Shown here piece after piece: positions 31,084 to 32,230 of a stretch of 32,230 nucleotides of DNA. The notes under the pieces are model-generated. The model ran no database searches and had not been told where the DNA came from. It saw only the letters and a program-made list of their open reading frames with translations. A program made the position numbers and the translations under genes. Origin of the DNA: CAZCEC01 sp964497615 (GTDB lineage: Bacteria; Chloroflexota; Anaerolineae; Anaerolineales; UBA6663); assembly GCA_964497615.1 (NCBI GenBank), contig CAZCEC010000070.1, forward strand, positions 1 to 32,230, read 5' to 3'. How positions within the stretch are numbered: the first letter of the stretch is position 1; each line of letters starts with the position of its first letter.

Positions 31084-31926
31084 ATGCCCAAGGTATTTGT
31101 CGCTCTCGATCTGGAAACTACCGGCCTCGAACCGGACCGCGACGCCATCATCGAGGTCGGAGCGGTCCGGTTCAAGGGTGAGCGTGTCGAGGCTGAGTAT
31201 TCAACCCTCGTCAATCCCAACCGCAAGCTGAGCCCCTTCATCACCCGGCTAACGGGCATCACCGACGACATGCTGGTGAACGCGCCGCGCCTGCCCCTGG
31301 TGCTGCCCAAGCTCGAAGCCTTCGTGGGGGATGCCACCATTGTTGGACATAACATCCGCTTTGATTTGAGTTTCCTGCGCGCCAAGGGCGCCCTGCGTAA
31401 CAGCGACGCAGTGGACACGTTTGATCTGGCCTCGGTGATGCTCCCCTCTGCCGGCCGATACAACTTGGGGTCGCTCGGCAAGGCGCTGGGCGTGAGCCTG
31501 CCGGCCACGCACCGCGCCCTGGACGACTGCAAAGTGACGGTGGGCGTGTACCGGGCGCTTTACCGCAAGGCGCTGGAACTGCCCTCCACATCCTGGCGGA
31601 GATTGTGCAGGTGGGGCAGGACATCGAGTGGGGCGCAGGGGCCATTTTTGAGGAAGCGTTGCGCGCCCGGTCGAAGGAAGTGGCGCCCGCGCGCCAGGCC
31701 GGGACCGCTGATGCGCTTGGGCCGCTGTTTGGGCGCGCGGAGGGCCGCGGCGACGGCGCCCTTCAGCGCAAGTCGCGCATCGAGCCGCTGGACCTGGATG
31801 AGCTGGCGGCGACCCTGGAGCACGCCGGCCCGTTTGCCCGCCACTTCCCGGGCTATGAGTACCGCGCCGAGCAGGTGCAGATGCTGCGGGCCGTGGGCCG
31901 GGCCTTCTCCGATGGGCGGCATTTGA
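31084..31926 (+). CDS. dinG: DinG-type protein, N-terminal DEDDh exonuclease part, frameshifted
   Basis: The genuine product is residues 1-167; after Pro167 (31582-31584) the frame leaves the family sequence and runs out of frame to 31926. The exonuclease domain (about 4-165) has ALDLETTG (Asp9, Glu11), GHNIRFDLSFL (Asp94) and HRALDDCKV (His143, Asp148), the DEDDh set of DnaQ-like 3'-5' exonucleases. The helicase half follows in another frame, so the gene has the exonuclease-helicase order of the longer DinG proteins found in Gram-positive bacteria. One extra C in the CCC run at 31582-31584 would restore a continuous protein. This could be a true mutation or a sequencing or assembly error. 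Confidence 0.85.
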   Translation: MPKVFVALDLETTGLEPDRDAIIEVGAVRFKGERVEAEYSTLVNPNRKLSPFITRLTGITDDMLVNAPRLPLVLPKLEAFVGDATIVGHNIRFDLSFLRAKGALRNSDAVDTFDLASVMLPSAGRYNLGSLGKALGVSLPATHRALDDCKVTVGVYRALYRKALELPSTSWRRLCRWGRTSSGAQGPFLRKRCAPGRRKWRPRARPGPLMRLGRCLGARRAAATAPFSASRASSRWTWMSWRRPWSTPARLPATSRAMSTAPSRCRCCGPWAGPSPMGGI

Positions 31927-32230
31927 TCGTGGAGGCCGGCACCGGCACGGGCAAGAGCTACGGCTACCTGATCCCGGCCGTCCACTGGGCGCTGAAGAAC
32001 GGCGAGCGGGTGGTCGTCTCCACCAACACCATCAACCTGCAAGACCAGTTGATGCGGAAGGACATCCCCGATTTACAGGCAGCGCTGGACCTGGACTTCA
32101 AGGCGGCGCTGCTCAAGGGACGCAGCCACTATCTGTGCCCGCGCCGGGTGGACAACATGCGCCGCCACGGCCCCAAGACGGCGGAGGAGATGCGCGCCTA
32201 TCTGCGGGTCGATTCGCTGAAGTTCGTTTC
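31584..32230 (+). CDS. dinG: DinG-type helicase part (frame after the shift), 3' truncated
   Basis: This frame, offset by one base from the exonuclease part, is open to the right edge. After a linker (HILAEIVQVGQDIEW) and the segment FPGYEYRAEQVQML come Walker A EAGTGTGKSYGYLIPA, motif Ia VVSTNTINLQDQL and KGRSHYLCPRR, where the Cys is the first candidate ligand of the XPD/DinG iron-sulfur cluster. DinG-type enzymes are SF2 helicases acting on R-loops, G-quadruplexes or recombination intermediates. The remaining helicase motifs lie beyond the window. There is no start codon of its own with a ribosome site near 31584, so it should be read as one gene with the exonuclease part. Confidence 0.87.

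Overview
The window is high-GC DNA packed with long genes that often overlap by 1-4 bases. It has no rRNA, tRNA, CRISPR array or transposase. The gene mix suggests a Chloroflexota-type bacterium: several membrane glycosyltransferases, a DUF5693-like protein, PqqD/HprK-like pairs, membrane-anchored surface proteins with Pro/Thr-rich linkers, and interspersed microrepeats. That assignment is an inference; no marker gene here settles it.

Layout. (1) 2-4515, plus strand: two GT2 glycosyltransferases and a large GT-C-like membrane protein, a glycan assembly block cut by the left edge. (2) 8947-4507: a RiPP-like (lasso-peptide-like) locus. On the minus strand are a PqqD/RRE-type protein (B1-like), a Cys-His-Asp transglutaminase-fold protease (B2-like), a six-helix membrane protein with lower GC, and an intact glutamine-dependent asparagine synthase homologue (cyclase-like). 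An HprK-like kinase diverges from it. No precursor peptide is visible. A long inverted repeat separates the kinase from a convergent B12-type radical SAM gene. (3) 9008-13671, minus strand: the radical SAM enzyme, a SUMF1-fold protein lacking the catalytic cysteines, a small AT-rich orphan and an S9 peptidase. (4) 13672-13854: back-to-back promoters whose -35 boxes form an inverted repeat. One drives the S9 peptidase through a leader made of an octamer array. The other drives a secreted, YadA-head-like repeat protein ending in a self-cleaving S74 chaperone domain. (5) 23958-16102, minus strand: four linked genes for a DUF5693-like protein, a large glycoside-hydrolase-like protein, a TPR/metalloprotease membrane protein and a polysaccharide flippase. 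(6) 31005-24069, minus strand: a membrane-anchored glycosidase-like protein, a GT39-like membrane glycosyltransferase, CTP synthase (pyrG), a CPT-like kinase and a DHH phosphoesterase. (7) 31084 to the right edge, plus strand: a DinG-type exonuclease-helicase gene split by a one-base frameshift.

How the genes fit together: most of the window serves the cell surface, with glycan synthesis, flipping, trimming, a surface fibre and extracellular or membrane proteases. The RiPP-like locus sits in the middle and is the best candidate for an undescribed system, because the maturation machinery is complete but the substrate is not visible. Housekeeping genes (pyrG, the DHH protein, dinG) lie on the right.
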